DNA of 64,000 nucleotides from positions 9,752,251 to 9,816,250 of the forward strand of contig NC_058151.1 of the NCBI RefSeq assembly GCF_011075055.1, given 5' to 3'. The notes beneath the pieces were generated by a model, which worked only from the letters and a program-made list of their open reading frames with translations, was not told the origin of the DNA and searched no databases. The DNA is from Mangifera indica (taxonomy: Eukaryota; Streptophyta; Magnoliopsida; Sapindales; Anacardiaceae). Positions 1 through 12,769 of the stretch are shown in pieces. Made by a program: the position numbers and the translations under genes. Within the stretch, counting starts at the first letter, position 1, and every line of letters begins with the position of its first letter.

Positions 1-1391
1 CTCACACACTCATACGAGTTATTTAAGATGAATGAAAATGAAACTATTAGTGACATGTTTGATAGATTTATTACTATTATGAATGAATTGAAAAATCTTG
101 GTAAAGTTTATACTAACCAAGAAAATGTTAAGAAACTTCTTAGGTGTTTGCCTCCCTCTTGGGATCCCAAAGTGACTACAATCGAAGAAGCAAAAGATGT
201 CAAGACTCTACCTCTTAAAGAGCTTTTAGGTTCACTTCTCACTCATGAGCTTACTATGAAGCAACGACAAATTGAAGAAGTAAAGAAGAATAAAAAGAGC
301 ATCCCCTTCAAATCATCCATCAAAGAGAATGAAAAGTTCCTAGAAGAAGAAGATGAGACATCAAATGATGAAGATGAAGATGAAGACGTTACACTCTTGA
401 CTAGAAATATTGGAAAGCTTCTAAGGAATAGAAAACTAAGAAGAAATGGAAACTTCACAAAAAGGGAGGCTTCTAAAGGTAAAAGTGGAGAAAGACAAAG
501 AAGAGAACAAGTTGTGTGCTATGAATGCAAGAAGCTGGGACACATCAAATAAGATTGTCCTCTCCTCAAAATTGGTAGATCAAAAAAGAAAGCAATGAAG
601 GCTACGTGGGATGATAGTGACGAAAGTGAATCTGAAAAGGAGGATAATGAAGTAGCCAATATGTGTTTCATGACAATTACAAATAATGAGATAATTAACT
701 CTAACTTATCTAATACTTGTGATGATTTAAATGATATAGATGATGAGATAGATTAAAACCCCTCATATGAAGAGTTATATGATACACTTGAAGAGATGAA
801 TGAAAAACTTGCTCTTTGTATGTCTAAAAATGCAACTCTTAGGAAGAAAAATTTTAACTTGGAAAAGGAAAATGAGTCTTTAAAGAAAGAAAATGAAACT
901 CTTAACCAAAAAATCTTTAAGCTTAGAGGAAAAGAAAATGAAGAAAACAAGTGCTTTATTTTTGAAAAAGAAAAACAAAAGTTTGAAAATGATCTTTGCA
1001 TAGCTAAAAAGGAAAAAAAATTATAGAAAATGAAATTGAAGTTTTAAAAAGAGGAGCAAAAGATTTAAATGAAATAGTTTTAAAATTTAAAAATGGAAAA
1101 TATATTCTTGATAAAATGCTTGGTGTACAAATGAGAGTTTTAAACAAAAGAGGACTTGGTTATAAACCTTTTATCAAGGCAAAATACTTAAAAAATTATT
1201 TTGTTAAAGCCTCAACTTCAAGTGAATCAAATATAACTTGCAATTATTATGGAAATAAAGGTCATATCTCATCATCTTGCCCAATTCAAAAGAAACATTA
1301 TATGGGCACTAAGAAAGTGTGGGTTCCTAAGGGAACAAAAACTAACCACCAAGGACCCAACATGATTTGGGTACCTAAGACAAATTCTTGA
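1..1391 (+). pseudogene. Element A gag remnant
   Basis: This is the nucleocapsid/capsid polyprotein of element A, missing its first 132 or so residues outside the window. It aligns by eye with the 591-aa gag of element B. A first zinc knuckle begins CYECKKLGHIK but is cut by TAA at 550-552, where B has Tyr. A second stop, TAA at 754-756, replaces Glu. A one-base deletion in an A-run near 1017 shifts the frame. The Glu/Lys-rich coiled-coil segment lies at about 780-1110. The second knuckle at about 1238-1280 reads CNYYGNKGHISSSC, so its second Cys is lost to Tyr. The original reading frame ends at TGA 1389-1391. Non-functional. Confidence 0.92.
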
Positions 1392-1409
1392 ATCTCTCAT
1401 TATGTTTAG

Positions 1410-4400
1410 GAACCGAAAAACAAAAGAAAGAAAAGCAAATGGTTCCTTGATAGTTCTTGCTCAAGACACATGATTAGAGATATTTCACTTTTCTCGACAA
1501 TAAGCAAGAAAGATAGAGGACATGTTACCTTTGGAGACAACGCGAAGGGTAAAATTATTGGCATTGGAGATATCGGTAACAATTCTCATATTATCATTGA
1601 AAATGTTCTTTTGGTAGATAGTCTTAAGCATAATCTCCTTAGCATTAGTCAACTATGTGATAAAAGATTTAAAGTTATTTTTGAGCCAATAGTTGTATTA
1701 CAGAAAATATGAATGATGGAAAAACAATTTGTGTAAGAAATAGAGATGGAAATGTTTACACTATAGATGTAGAAAATGCATCTCATGAAAATCTATGTTT
1801 CTCCGCATTGCATGAAAATAGTTGGTTGTGGCATAGAAGATTAGGTCATGCTAGCATGGACTTGATTTCAAAAATCTCCAAGAAAGAGCTTGTAAAAGGT
1901 CTTCCAAAAATAGATTTTGTTAAAGATAAAATTTGTGATGCATGTCAATTTGGCAAACAAACAAAAAATTCTTTTAAAAGTAAAACTCATATTTCTACAT
2001 CTAGACCTTTACAACTTCTTCATATTGATCTTTTTGGTCCTTCAAGAACTGTAAGCCTAAGTGGAAAGCATTATGCTTTTGTTATTCTTGATGATTTTTT
2101 AAGATTCACTTGGGTACTTTTTCCTGCATCAAAAAATGAAGCCTTCCATGCATTTTCAAAATTTGTCAAGAAAATACAAAAAGAAAAAGAAATGCATATT
2201 TCTTGCATTAGAAGTGATCATAGAGGAGAATTTGAAAATCATTTATTTGAAAACTTTTGTCATGAGCATGGTATAGAACATCAATTCTCTTGTCCTAGAA
2301 CTCCCTAACAAAATGGTGTTGTTGAAAGAAAGAATAGGACAATTCAAGAGATGACTAGAACCATGTTAAATGAAAAAACTTTACCTCAATATTTTTGGGC
2401 GGAAGCTGTAAACACCACATGGTATGTTCTAAACCGTGTTTTAATAAGACCATCTTTAGATAAAACTCCATATGAACTTTGGAAAAACAAAAAACCAAAT
2501 ATTGGTTATTTTAAAGTTTTTGGATACAAATGCTTTATTTTGAACATAAAAGAAAACTTAGGAAAATTTGATTCAAAATCAGACATTGGCATTTTTCTTG
2601 GATATTCATCATCTAGCAAAACATACAGAGTGTTTAACAAAAGGACACTAGTGGTCGAGGAATCCATGCATGTCATTTTTGATGAATCTAATCCTTCAAC
2701 TAGTATGCAAGTTAATATTGATTATGATCAAGTTAAAAATGGAAACCAAACGGAAATTCATGATTTACCAAATGATGTTAAGGATGAAGCAAAACAAGAG
2801 CTCAAACATAAAGATCTTCCTAAGGCTTGGAGGTATGCAAATGCTCATCCTAAAGAATTAATTATTGCTGAGGAAAATCAAGGTGTTAAAACTATATCAT
2901 CCTTTAATCTTTGTAATAATTTAGCATTTCTTTCACAATTTGAACCAAAAACATTTCATGATGCATTCAAAAGAAATAATGTTTGGGAACTAGTCCCTCG
3001 TTCGGATCATCAATCCGTTATTGGCACAAAATAGGTTTTAGAAACAAAATGGATGAGTCCGGAGTGGTTGTTAGATATAAAGCTAGATTAGTGGCTCAAG
3101 GCTACAACAAAGAAGAGGGAATAGATTTTGAAGAAACTTTTTCACTGGTAGCTAGATTAGAATCCATTAGGATGCTTTTGACATTTGCATGTTCTAATAA
3201 TTTTATTTTATATCAAATGGATGTCAAAAGTGCTTTCTTAAATGGATTTATTGTAACACTCGGATTTAGGTATGCCAGTGAACTCTACTTCTAAAATTAT
3301 CCCTAAAGTTGATTTTATAACTTGTTGTTTAAAGAAATTGTAAAAGAATTATAGAAAACTACTAAATGAGCAATAATTTTCAAAGGGGGTAAAATGATCA
3401 TTTTAGAAGGATTTAAGAGACAAAGTGGTAATGTAAATTGAATGGCACACTTGAAATTATATAATGGTGCTAAGGGTTTTTGGTAATTGGCTAAGGATAA
3501 AATAGTCATTTTTTAAAAAGGTTAAGGGTAAATTAGTCCAAAAAGCTTATAAAACTAACCAACTATTCATTTTCTTCTTCCATAGCCGAGAATCTCCATA
3601 ATTTTAACTAAAGTTTTTCCTTCAAGCAAAATTCATCAAAAAACCTAGCTAAACCACCTAATTTCCAGAGCTTCCAATTATAAAAAATATAGATCTATCA
3701 ATTATGGTAAGTTCCAAGGTAAAAAGTTTAATTTTTAAGAGATGTTAAGTTTAGAGTTTTGATGGATGATTATGTTTTTGGTTGATTAAAGTTGCTAGGA
3801 AGAAGAAAATGAGGATAGACTTAAATCACCTAATTAGCAAAGAAAATGTAAGAATTTCATACTTTACATACTTGAAGTAATTTGAGTTAGGTTATTTAAA
3901 TAACCTTTACTTATATAAGTGTGTAAGGTATTAGAATTAAGGTGATTTATGCTTACAAGAATAAAGAAATTCATTAGGACTTATGATGTAAGTTTTGGTC
4001 ATAAGGGTATTTTAGACATTTCATATTCCTAGGGTTAGCTTAGTGGATTTTGTGTGTTGAATATGTGAGAAATGATAAATTGACGAAAGAATTTGCACTA
4101 AGGGTAAGCATGTAATTTTTGACCATAAGGATAAAAGTGTAATTTTATGTGATATAGGTTAATTTTGCTTAATTATGTGCTTGATATGTGTAAAAACTAT
4201 CATAATAAATATGTATATTCATATGGAATGCATTAAATATATGTAAATACATGAGAAAATAATTTGATGCTCGATGAGGCTTGAAAAGAATAAGGAAAAA
4301 CAATGAATGGGCATATTTCATATTATGGTTATACATGCATACATGAGGAATCATAACATATGCATGATTTCAGAAAAATAAAGAAAGAGTAAAAACATTT

Positions 4401-6684
4401 TCTAAGTTATGCATGTTTTTAGAAAATGGAAAACAAATGTTTTTGGTTTTATAATGACTCATATGATACAAGAAAGCAGAAAACATTTTAAAATTCTTAC
4501 ACGCGAGCTGTACTTTGTGGATAGCAAAGAAAGATATCGGTTATACTGTGTGGACAACAAAGAAAAAAATAGTGAAATATGCGTGTAAGAGAGGATTGTA
4601 CCTTGTATGGTGACTGCGAGTACTGTCATATGTAGTTTAGACCGATCAATGAAAATATTTGACAAAAAAAAACAAGAGAAAGAATTAGCAAATATTTTAT
4701 GAAAGTCATTTGCATTAGAATCATGCATGCAAGCCTATGTGGCTGATAAAGAGTTGAGAGAGATGTACGATCAGAAAATAGAAAAGTCATGACACTCATA
4801 CATGCATAAATCATGACGAGTGAATCATATTTGTATAGTAAGGAAATGAATAAATGGATGAAAGAGGAGAATTATGATATGTGTTTAATACGTGTTCCGT
4901 GTCAATTATTTTGTATATGAATAGCCCAGACACGCTGAGTATGGAAGAGATTAGCACTGGTATGAAATGTTTTGAGTATTAAGTATGATTTTCTTACTGA
5001 GCCATGGTCGCTCACTTCGTTTAATTCAATATTTTACAGGTAAAGAGTTGCAGCAAAGGTTCCCGAGGAGCACTAGTGAGACATGAGGCTAAAGGAGAAA
5101 GACACCATATTTTTGTTGATTTATATGCTTTGATATATATGTGAATATATGCATATACATATACTTGATATAAATATTGGTGGATATGTATATATTTTGC
5201 TTCCTATATGTATATATGTGATTGTGTGTATATATATCTATAGATGTATATAAATATGGCTAGTCATTGAAATTGGTTATAAAATTTCTGTGGGTGCTAA
5301 TTTTTATGATGGTTACTATTAAGTATGTATTTTGTTAATTGTGATTATGTTGATGAAAATCCAGTCGATTGGTTAGACTGGTTTGTGTGAATTGCTAATT
5401 AGGAGTGTTATAAGGTATAGTAAAAAAAAAAAAATTCCCCGAGCCCTCTAAAATAGGGGAACTCTTGCCGTTTTTTTGTAACACACCTATTGGTTAGGAG
5501 AGGTTACATTTATCATAGAGGAAGTTTATGTTGAACAATCTCCCGGGTTTGAAAGTCATGATTTCCCAAACCATGTTTTTAAACTTCAAAAAACTCTTTA
5601 TAGTTTAAAACAAGCACCTCGAGCGTGGTATGAGCGTTTGAGTAAATTCTTGCTTGAAAAAGGCTTTTGCATTAGAAAAGTATATACTACATTGTTTATT
5701 AAGAGAAAAGAAAATGATATACTTTTGGTTCAAATTTATGTTGATGATATCATTTTTGGATCTACTAATGTCTTTTTGTGTGAAGAATTTTCTAACCTCA
5801 TGAGCAAAGAATTTGAAATAAGATTGATGGGAGAACTCAAGTATTTTCTCAAACTTAATATCAAGCAAAGCAAATAGGGTATCTTCATCAACCAATCTTC
5901 ATACATCAAAGACTTATTAAAGAAGTTTGGCATGGAAGGATTAAAAGCCTCAAGCACACCAATGAGTTCAACTATCAAACTCACCAAAGATGAAAGTAGG
6001 CCAAACGTTGATGTTAAAATGTATAGAGGTATGATTGGCTCTTTTTTATATTTAACCGCTAGTAGACTTGATATTATGTTTAGAGTGTGCTTATGTGCTC
6101 GATTCCAATCATGTCCCAAGGAATCTCATTTAAAAGCTCTTAAAAGAGTCTTCAAATATTTACATGACACTAGATTTTTAGGCTTGTGGTATCCTAGAGA
6201 AACGTCTTTTGACCTAGTGAGCTATTCGGATGCCAACTTTACCGAAAGCCAAGTCGATAGAAAAAGTACTAGTGGTACTTGTCATTTTCTAGTTCATACA
6301 TTAGTTTCATGGTTTTCAAGAAAACAAAACTTCATAGCTTTATTTACCGCGAAAGCGGAATATATTGTTGTCGGTAGTTGTTGTGCTCAAACCTTGTGGA
6401 TGCAACAAACCCTTAGGGATTATGGAGTTAGCCTATCTAAAACTCCAATCTTTTGTGACAACACAAGTGCTATTAGCTTATCCAAAAATCTCATTCAACA
6501 CTTTCGAACCAAACATATAAAAATTAGATATCATTTTATTCGAGACCATGTTCAAAAGGGTGATATTTGTCTTGACTTTGTATCCACCGAAAATCAACTT
6601 GCGGATATTTTTACAAAACCTCTTGGGGAAGAACGTTTTTGCAAAATTAGAGGTGAGCTTGGGATCATGGAATCACCACATTAG
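1410..6684 (+). pseudogene. Element A pol remnant (protease-integrase-RT-RNase H), split by a solo LTR
   Basis: The copia polyprotein is recognisable in order. The protease region reads WFLDSSCSRHM (about 1441-1473). The integrase has the HHCC finger (WHRRLGHAS, then CDACQFGKQ) and core (about 1830-2420). RT runs from about 3040 to 5880 with the 2257-bp insert at 3252-5508 between FLNGF and the next block; YVDDIIFGS lies near 5740. RNase H lies at about 6220-6600 and includes [12 protein letters not shown]. Damage relative to element B: a one-base deletion near 1690, Gln to TAA at 2306-2308, Trp to TAG at 3032-3034, Glu to TAG at 5875-5877, and an in-frame deletion of about 17 codons near 2967. 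It cannot make a functional enzyme. Confidence 0.93.
3252..5508. mobile_element. Probable solo LTR (Ty3/gypsy-like) inserted in element A RT
   Basis: A 2257-bp insertion interrupts the element A reverse transcriptase frame exactly. It starts TGTAAC and ends GTTACA, a 6-bp perfect inverted terminal repeat with the TG...CA ends of LTRs. It is flanked by the 5-bp direct repeat TTTAT (3247-3251 and 5509-5513). Removing the insert and one TTTAT rejoins the RT frame as found in element B. No gag or pol is visible inside and it is AT-rich throughout. Together this indicates a solo LTR left by LTR-LTR recombination. A TGTAACAC start and about 2-kb length recall Del/Tekay chromovirus LTRs, but lineage is only a guess. 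A small non-autonomous LTR element is the alternative. Confidence 0.82.
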
Positions 6685-7596
6685 TATTTGTACTTATATA
6701 TCATTGTGGTTATGGTGTTTGTTTTGGTTGAATTGAAAATGTCAATATATGTTTTATGCGTCATTTTAATGCTTGATCATATTTGATGTTTCTTTTTGTA
6801 TCAATTATTCTTGCATTGATTTTAATATGTTTAATTTATATATTCATAATGTTTTTGCATCAAATTACATCGCATTTCATGCATGTTGAATCAATAGTGC
6901 ATAGTTGAATCATTTGGACTCATTTATGTTCAAATTGAGAACACAAAATGTATAAAACAAGTTGACCAGGATTTTACAAATTTGGCTGCTGAATTGCAAA
7001 ATTTGGTCGACCGAATTCCAGCGCATAAGGGCAGCCTTCCTTTTTTTTTTTTTTACAAAATCTCCAGCCATTTTCCGTTTTTTCTCTCCACCGATTTGCT
7101 CCAACCTTGCCTTAATCCATTTTAAACTCCAAATTTTTGCTCTCAATCCATTCCCCACATCATTTCTACTTGTTTTAAGCAAAAATCCCCTTCCAAAAAC
7201 ACCACATTTTGCCCTAAATCCCCCCAAATCTCATTAAACCCTAAACCTTAGCTTTTTTAACTTTCATCCAAAATCCCCAAATTTTGTTGATTTTTCAACA
7301 AATTGACCATGCAATCATCATTCCCAGCATCATTCATCCATGTTCCATCCATCAATTTTTCAATTTTGGCCTCACACTAAAAACCCCCAAATTCCATATG
7401 CATTTTCAGATTTGTTTCCAAAAATACCCCTTACAGTCGACTGATTTTACTTTCAAATATACCACTATCATCCTATCATCGTCTCGAACTGTGGTGTGCA
7501 TTTAGTTTTCCAATTCGGGTTCGTTTGTGTGAAATTACGATTCTACCCTTGTACGTACATTTGACGTAGCATTTCATTTCGTCATATTTTGCAATT
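6685..7596 (+). other. Element A spacer between pol and third ORF
   Basis: About 0.9 kb of non-coding DNA with no convincing ORF. It holds a GGTCGACC-type palindrome (near 7003-7017), a T-run at 7042-7055 and CCAAATCC-rich stretches. The corresponding spacer in element B is 49366-50449. It separates pol from the third ORF, so that ORF cannot be reached by simple readthrough of the pol stop. Confidence 0.8.
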
Positions 7597-8855
7597 ACGG
7601 TTAACACTAGTCGTAGTAGTGCTAGGTGTGCCCCTAGGCCATCTAGAAATGTTAGAACTAGCTCTTTAGCACCTATCGATCAAGCCGAGCCTTCAGAGGC
7701 TCCCTTTGATGAGACTCGTTTTTGTTCCGCCCAAGCTACTGCGACTTATGCTAAACACTATAATCATCATGGTTTGTGTAAAACTTGTCGAGTCGATTTT
7801 AATTTGTTAACACAATTCCACCTTAAGACTATTTTTGATAGATTCAGATGGACTCATTTTGTTACCTTAGGTGGTTATGTTTATCCTACCCTTGTTCGTG
7901 AATTTATGCGAACATGAAGTTTGATTGGCTTCATAATGAAGCCACCTCTTTTATCCAAGGCCATGATATTCATTTCTCTCATGCCAGCCTTTGTGTCACT
8001 TTGGGTCTTCCTGTTGTTCGTGACCCTTTTCTTCCCCCTTAAGGGTGGCATTTCACTGACCCATTATATCTTGATGCCCTTCGAGCTATGACGGGCAATC
8101 CTTATCATGATGTAGTTACTCGTCTTCCCTATAGGCATCTCACTCCGTCTGTCTGTCTCCTTTATAACATTATCGGTTATACTGTTACATCGAAATCTGG
8201 TGATTTCAATGAAGTCAACATGGCTGACTGATATCTCCTCTCGTATCTCCTCCAGGGGTCTCTTATAGACCTTTGTCATGTCATTTTTGATTTGATGGTC
8301 TCTACAGTCTCTCTTCGTACCCATCTTTTACCTTATGCACCTATCATCACATTAATTCTTTCGAAGGTGGGGGTTTCCTTCCTTGAGGAGTAGGATGTTG
8401 AGCTAGCTATTGATCCATATACTGCTTCAAACCTCCGTTATATAGGCTTTCGTCAGCACAATGATGTATGGCGTCACATTTCTGAGCTAGTACCTGGTGA
8501 AGGAGAGGCTGCTGCCGATCTAGACGTTGATATGGATGCTGAGCCCCAAGCACCTGATGCTCCAGTTGATGCCCCTGAGACTGATGACGATGATGCTAAG
8601 GCAGATGAGGACCGCGATTCATTCGAGTTATAGGCGCGTCTTTCTGGCAAGAGATCTCGGATGGCTACTGGAGCGAGTTCATCTGCTGAGCCGACCACCG
8701 CCTCAGTTGCTGATCCTATCTCTCTTTTATCTGCTCAGCTTCATGTTGAGGTTCGCTCTAATTTTATTGTTGTTTAGGCTAGCATTACCGATCTTCGAGC
8801 CGAGCTTAGGGATGGCATCAATGAGCTTCTTCGTCGTTGTCCTCTGCCTCCTTAG
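7597..8855 (+). pseudogene. Element A third ORF (broken copy of the 438-aa ORF of element B)
   Basis: This matches the third ORF of element B along its whole length: an Arg/Ser-rich start, the QAEPSEAPFDETRF block, the central EF-AN...EATSF-G domain and a C-terminal repeat of acidic and hydrophobic residues. The start ATG of B is ACG here (7597-7599). There is a frame-disrupting deletion near 7903-7915 at the FYAN motif and several in-frame stops (for example TAG near 8391 and 8631). The end (TAG 8853-8855) is conserved. It is dead, but its presence shows the ORF was part of the family before elements A and B diverged. Confidence 0.88.
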
Positions 8856-8856
8856 T

Positions 8857-9105
8857 TTATCTCTATTTTTCATTATATTTTTGTTATGTATGGACGTTTC
8901 TTATATACTCTTATTTTGCTGATTATCTCTATTTTTCATTATATTTTTGTTATGTAAGAACTTTCCTTATATACTCTTATTTTGCTGATTATCTCTATTT
9001 AGACATTGTCTTCATGCATTGATGTGGTTATGGATGCTTATCGATATATTTAGATATTGTCTTCATGTATTGACATGGTTATGGATGCTTATCGATATAT
9101 TTAGA
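8857..9105 (+). repeat. Two adjacent tandem duplications after the third ORF of element A
   Basis: A unit of about 70 bp (CTCTATTTTTCATTATATTT ... TTTTGCTGATTAT) occurs twice between about 8859 and 8997. It is followed by a unit of about 53 bp (TTTAGACATTGTCTTCATG ... GCTTATCGATATA) twice between about 8998 and 9105, with the start of a third copy. Element B has a single copy of each in the matching place (about 47940-48075). The duplications arose in the A lineage after the split. Confidence 0.85.
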
Positions 9106-9237
9106 CATTGTCTTGATGCTTATTTTTGGGCCATTGTAGTAATTATTATTTTTTACATTATTTCTACATGTTAAGTCTTCTTTTATCTCTTTGATTATAT
9201 CATTTTTATACATTGTTTTATTCTTTTTGATAATGAC

Positions 9238-9577
9238 AAAGGGGGAGAAAAGTTTGATTGACGATTGATGTTGTGGATACTTTTATGTGGTTATGGAAGA
9301 TTATGAGAATATATATTTGATTATGATGCAAAATTTTATTGATGTTGTGGATATTGTGGATATTTTGATGATGATATATATGATTTATGATATTAATGTT
9401 GGACATATTATTATTTGCATATATTTAGGGGGAGGAAACTTGATTTTTTAAGGCAAACTCTTGCAATTTTTTTTTTTAAAATCAAGTGTTTCTTAACTTC
9501 AAGGAAATACATTTATTGATATATTTTATAAAATTTTTTGAAGTGTATATGTGTTTGTCATCATAAAAAAGGGGGAG
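9238..9577 (+). promoter_or_regulatory. Three polypurine-tract-like motifs of element A
   Basis: Three purine blocks with a G5 core precede the 3' LTR: AAAGGGGGAGAAAAG at 9238-9252, AGGGGGAGG at 9427-9435, and AAAAAAGGGGGAGA at 9565-9577, which abuts the LTR. The last is the position of the plus-strand primer for reverse transcription. The same three occur in element B. Multiple conserved polypurine motifs are known for Sireviruses. Confidence 0.8.
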
Positions 9578-9579
9578 AT

Positions 9580-11027
9580 TGTTGACTCAAGGAGTCATTA
9601 TGCTCTTATTTTGATGATAACAAACTGATATGTCCCTTAGCATATTAACTAATGATTTTACTTGAGTGTGAGTTAGATTACAAGAATTTATCTAATGCAC
9701 TTGAATGAGTTTCAAGATGAAAATGAAGACAAGACTCAAGTGAAGAATTCTTGAAGATTTGAAGTAAAACCCAAGTTTAGATAGATATTTTTGTAATTTG
9801 GAGCATTCGTTTTGATTAGAATATTTATTTGCATGGGATAGCTCACTTGAAAACTCATTCTTATATATTTCACATTTTGGGTTAAAATGTCATTTTTCAA
9901 ACTTATTAGGTTAAGCTAATTTTTTCACCAAATTTATTAACTCATTTAAAATGATGAAGTTTTGTGAACTACATTTTCATATCTTAAAGTTGGTTTTGAA
10001 AGAATTTTCAAAAATGGGTTAAATTGCCACTTTTCAAAGTTTTAGGGGTTAAATTATAATTTTTGAAAATTCAGGCGGTAAAATTTAATAAAATTTGGTT
10101 GACTGAATTTGATCGACTGAATTCTTTGATGGCAGCTTCTGAATTGTCCATAAGCCATGCATTTTGGCTTTCAAAAATTTGGTTGACCAAATTAAATCTG
10201 ATCAACTGAATTTTGGTTTAAACTTTCTAACGGCTAGTGCTACCTAGGCACCACTAGAGTGCCACATCATATCTGATTGATCAAATTACATTCGATCGAT
10301 CGAATTGTGCATTTTCTGGAAAATTAAAACGGCTAGTCTTTGTGCACAACGGTAACTTTTCTCGTTTTCTCTTATATAAACCCAATCAAATTCATTTGAA
10401 AAGAACTTTTGCCACCAAGAACTTTCATATTTTTGAGAGCAAATTAGTTTTGAGCTATTCACTTGCAAATTCTCTTCTCAAATCAAAAACCTTGCTCATA
10501 TACTTTGTAATTTCATTTGTATTGGGTTGTACTAAACTTAATCTTTCATATACACTCTTTGAGAGAGATCATACTTCAAATTCATACTATAAAAGAGTGA
10601 GGTTCACTCTTGAAGATATTAGAAAATTTATAGTGGGAGAAATTGAGCTTTAACACTTGTAAAGGTTAATAGCACATTGGAAGCTATTTTGTTGTGAAGA
10701 AAAGCTTGGTTGAGTTTTAGGTCAACCAAGGATTAGTGAAATACTTCAAGGGCTAAAGCTTGGAGGAGTGGATGTAGGCCGGGTTGAGCCAAACCACTAT
10801 ATATCGCGTGTTTGATTTTCTCTTTCCTTAAACTCATACTTTATGTTATGTTATTTTGATTGTATTGATTATATTGATTATTTGAAATATTTTTGTTATT
10901 CTGATAAATTGGATTAAAAATAGGCAATATTCATTGAATTGAATAAATTGTTTTAATTCTCTAATTTGGTAAAAATTGTTTTAAATTGCCTAATTCACCC
11001 CCCCCTCTTAGGTCATTCGATCCTTCA
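9580..11027 (+). repeat. 3' LTR of element A (1448 bp)
   Basis: It begins TGTTGACTCAAGGAGTCATT directly after the polypurine tract and ends CGATCCTTCA, matching the LTR of element B (1445 bp, TGTTGACTTGAGG ... CGATCCTACA). A TATA box TATATAAA lies at 10373-10380 in the same context as in B. Decayed GGTCGACC-like palindromes occur at about 10095-10310, and a C-run at 10998-11005. It is clearly more diverged than the two LTRs of B are from each other. Confidence 0.92.
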
Positions 11028-12690
11028 TATATATGTGGTTGAAGCATGCATGTCACATTTGTGCTTAAAACTGCAAGAATTAATGTGATTAAAAGTTAAG
11101 CATAATTTGGGCATAATGCAATTGTTGCATGAAACCTATTTTTTATGCAAAAATGATATTGAATATGCGATATTCTTGATGAAATACGCATGTTTGATGT
11201 GTGTACTAAAGTTGTAATTTGGTTAAATCATGATGTAATTGGGCATTAAATCCATGAAATGCTTGTTGAAATATTTAGTGCAATATAAAAAAATTCTACA
11301 TATGTTTCAAGGCTTAATTTGGTGCATATAAATGTTTTGTACATTTTTGGTTGAAAAATGTTAGTTGTATGAATGCCTAGTTCATTTGATGGATTTGAAG
11401 GATACATAATAGTTCATGAAGGATATGTACATTTCATGATAATGGTGATTAAGTGTAAAATGTGTGAATAATAAAATGCATATAAAATTAGTTTTATTTA
11501 ATGGTGATTGTGTAAGAGACAATTGTTTATACGGATTAATGGATTATATAAAATGTAATATATTGATATTATATTTTAGGGTATGTAAAATTATGCGTAT
11601 ACCCTTTTATAATCATGAACAACTTATAAGTAATTGTTACTTAAAAAAATTAAGAATATTTACATTATATGTGTCATGATATTTATTCATTCATGAATCA
11701 TTGAATAGATATTATTTACATTAGTTTATTTTAAAAGGATGCCTAATATTTATTCATATTATGAATTTGTTCATAATTGTTTATAAATCTTTATTTTTAT
11801 AGATGAATGAATGTTTATAAGAGATGATTACGGGTGATATTTGAAAATTTCAATTTATTCAAAAGGCATGTAATATTCTTTTGGAAAATGGCTTGTAATG
11901 ATTATTTATTTATTTATGTTATCTAGGTATGAGCGCCTATGACTCATAATGTAATGTTTCAACCAGATAAAAAGATGGAGATTCGCAAAGCCATTGGATG
12001 GGATTCAAAGAAGAATATTAGAACTAGGATCGTGGTTTGCCATATTATGATGTATTTTCAAAAACTCATAATCATCCCATTAGGTTTTATATTTTATGGA
12101 TGCATGCATGGTTTGGATGTTATGACATGTAAGATGTAAAACATCAATAACTAAAAGGTTAAACCTAAAATCTCCCAAAAACAAAATAAATATTGAATTT
12201 GGGCCTTTTGTTGTGTGTTGGTTAATTTTTTATTGTATGAACAAATATCTCAATATTTCTATTATGTAAGAGATACTATTATGTATGACTCAAAATTAAT
12301 TGGCTAGTTCTCTAATAATAATTTTCATTTTGTTCAAGATTCTAATATGTGAGGGTATAATAGGAATACTATTTCAGAAAGAACGACAAGTTAGATTTAA
12401 CCAGTTTAGGGCACTAAGATTTTTATTATGTGAGATATCTAAAGCTAAAGGTTAGTTTTGATGGATCATAGCTTATATGGAGATATAAAAGGAAATAGTT
12501 TCCTACTTATTAATTTTAAATAAACCAAGATTTCTATTATATAAGGTTTAATTAAAATTAGTAAGAAATTGATTCCCTACTAGAAATTTTATCCAACAGA
12601 ATTTTTGGATTCTATCTAAGGGAGTATAAGATTTGAATAAAATAGTAGAACCTAATATGATTAGTTTATTAAAGGTTTAAATTAACAAGA
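11028..12690. other. Unassigned AT-rich DNA, probably decayed repeat
   Basis: No credible ORF, RNA gene or clean repeat boundary is seen. Small ORFs at 11464-11679 and 11939-12139 show no family signature. The texture (many ATG/TAA, short self-similar phrases such as TATTATGTGAGATA around 12300-12550) suggests old LTR-type sequence, possibly the target into which element A inserted, but I cannot prove it. Confidence 0.4.
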
Positions 12691-12769
12691 TGCTAACAAA
12701 TTTAATTTTCTTTGTAGTTTTTTCTTTTATATTGTGATAATCGAAAATGGTCAATAACATTTTGTTACA

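Larger units (their letters stand above)
1..11027 (+). mobile_element. Sirevirus-type Ty1/copia retrotransposon A (5'-truncated by window, degenerate)
   Basis: This is an old LTR retrotransposon in plus orientation. The window opens inside gag, at the position matching residue 133 of the intact gag of element B (46094-56818). Order seen: gag, pol (split by a solo LTR), a spacer, a broken third ORF, three polypurine motifs and a 3' LTR at 9580-11027. The gag-pol order with integrase before reverse transcriptase places it in Ty1/copia. The long gag with two zinc knuckles and a coiled coil, plus an extra ORF after pol, fits the Sirevirus (SIRE/Maximus) lineage. It carries many stops, frameshifts and deletions relative to B, so it cannot encode its own proteins. 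The 5' LTR would lie left of the window. The bases after the 3' LTR (TATAT, 11028-11032) would be the right target duplication, not checkable here. Confidence 0.93.
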
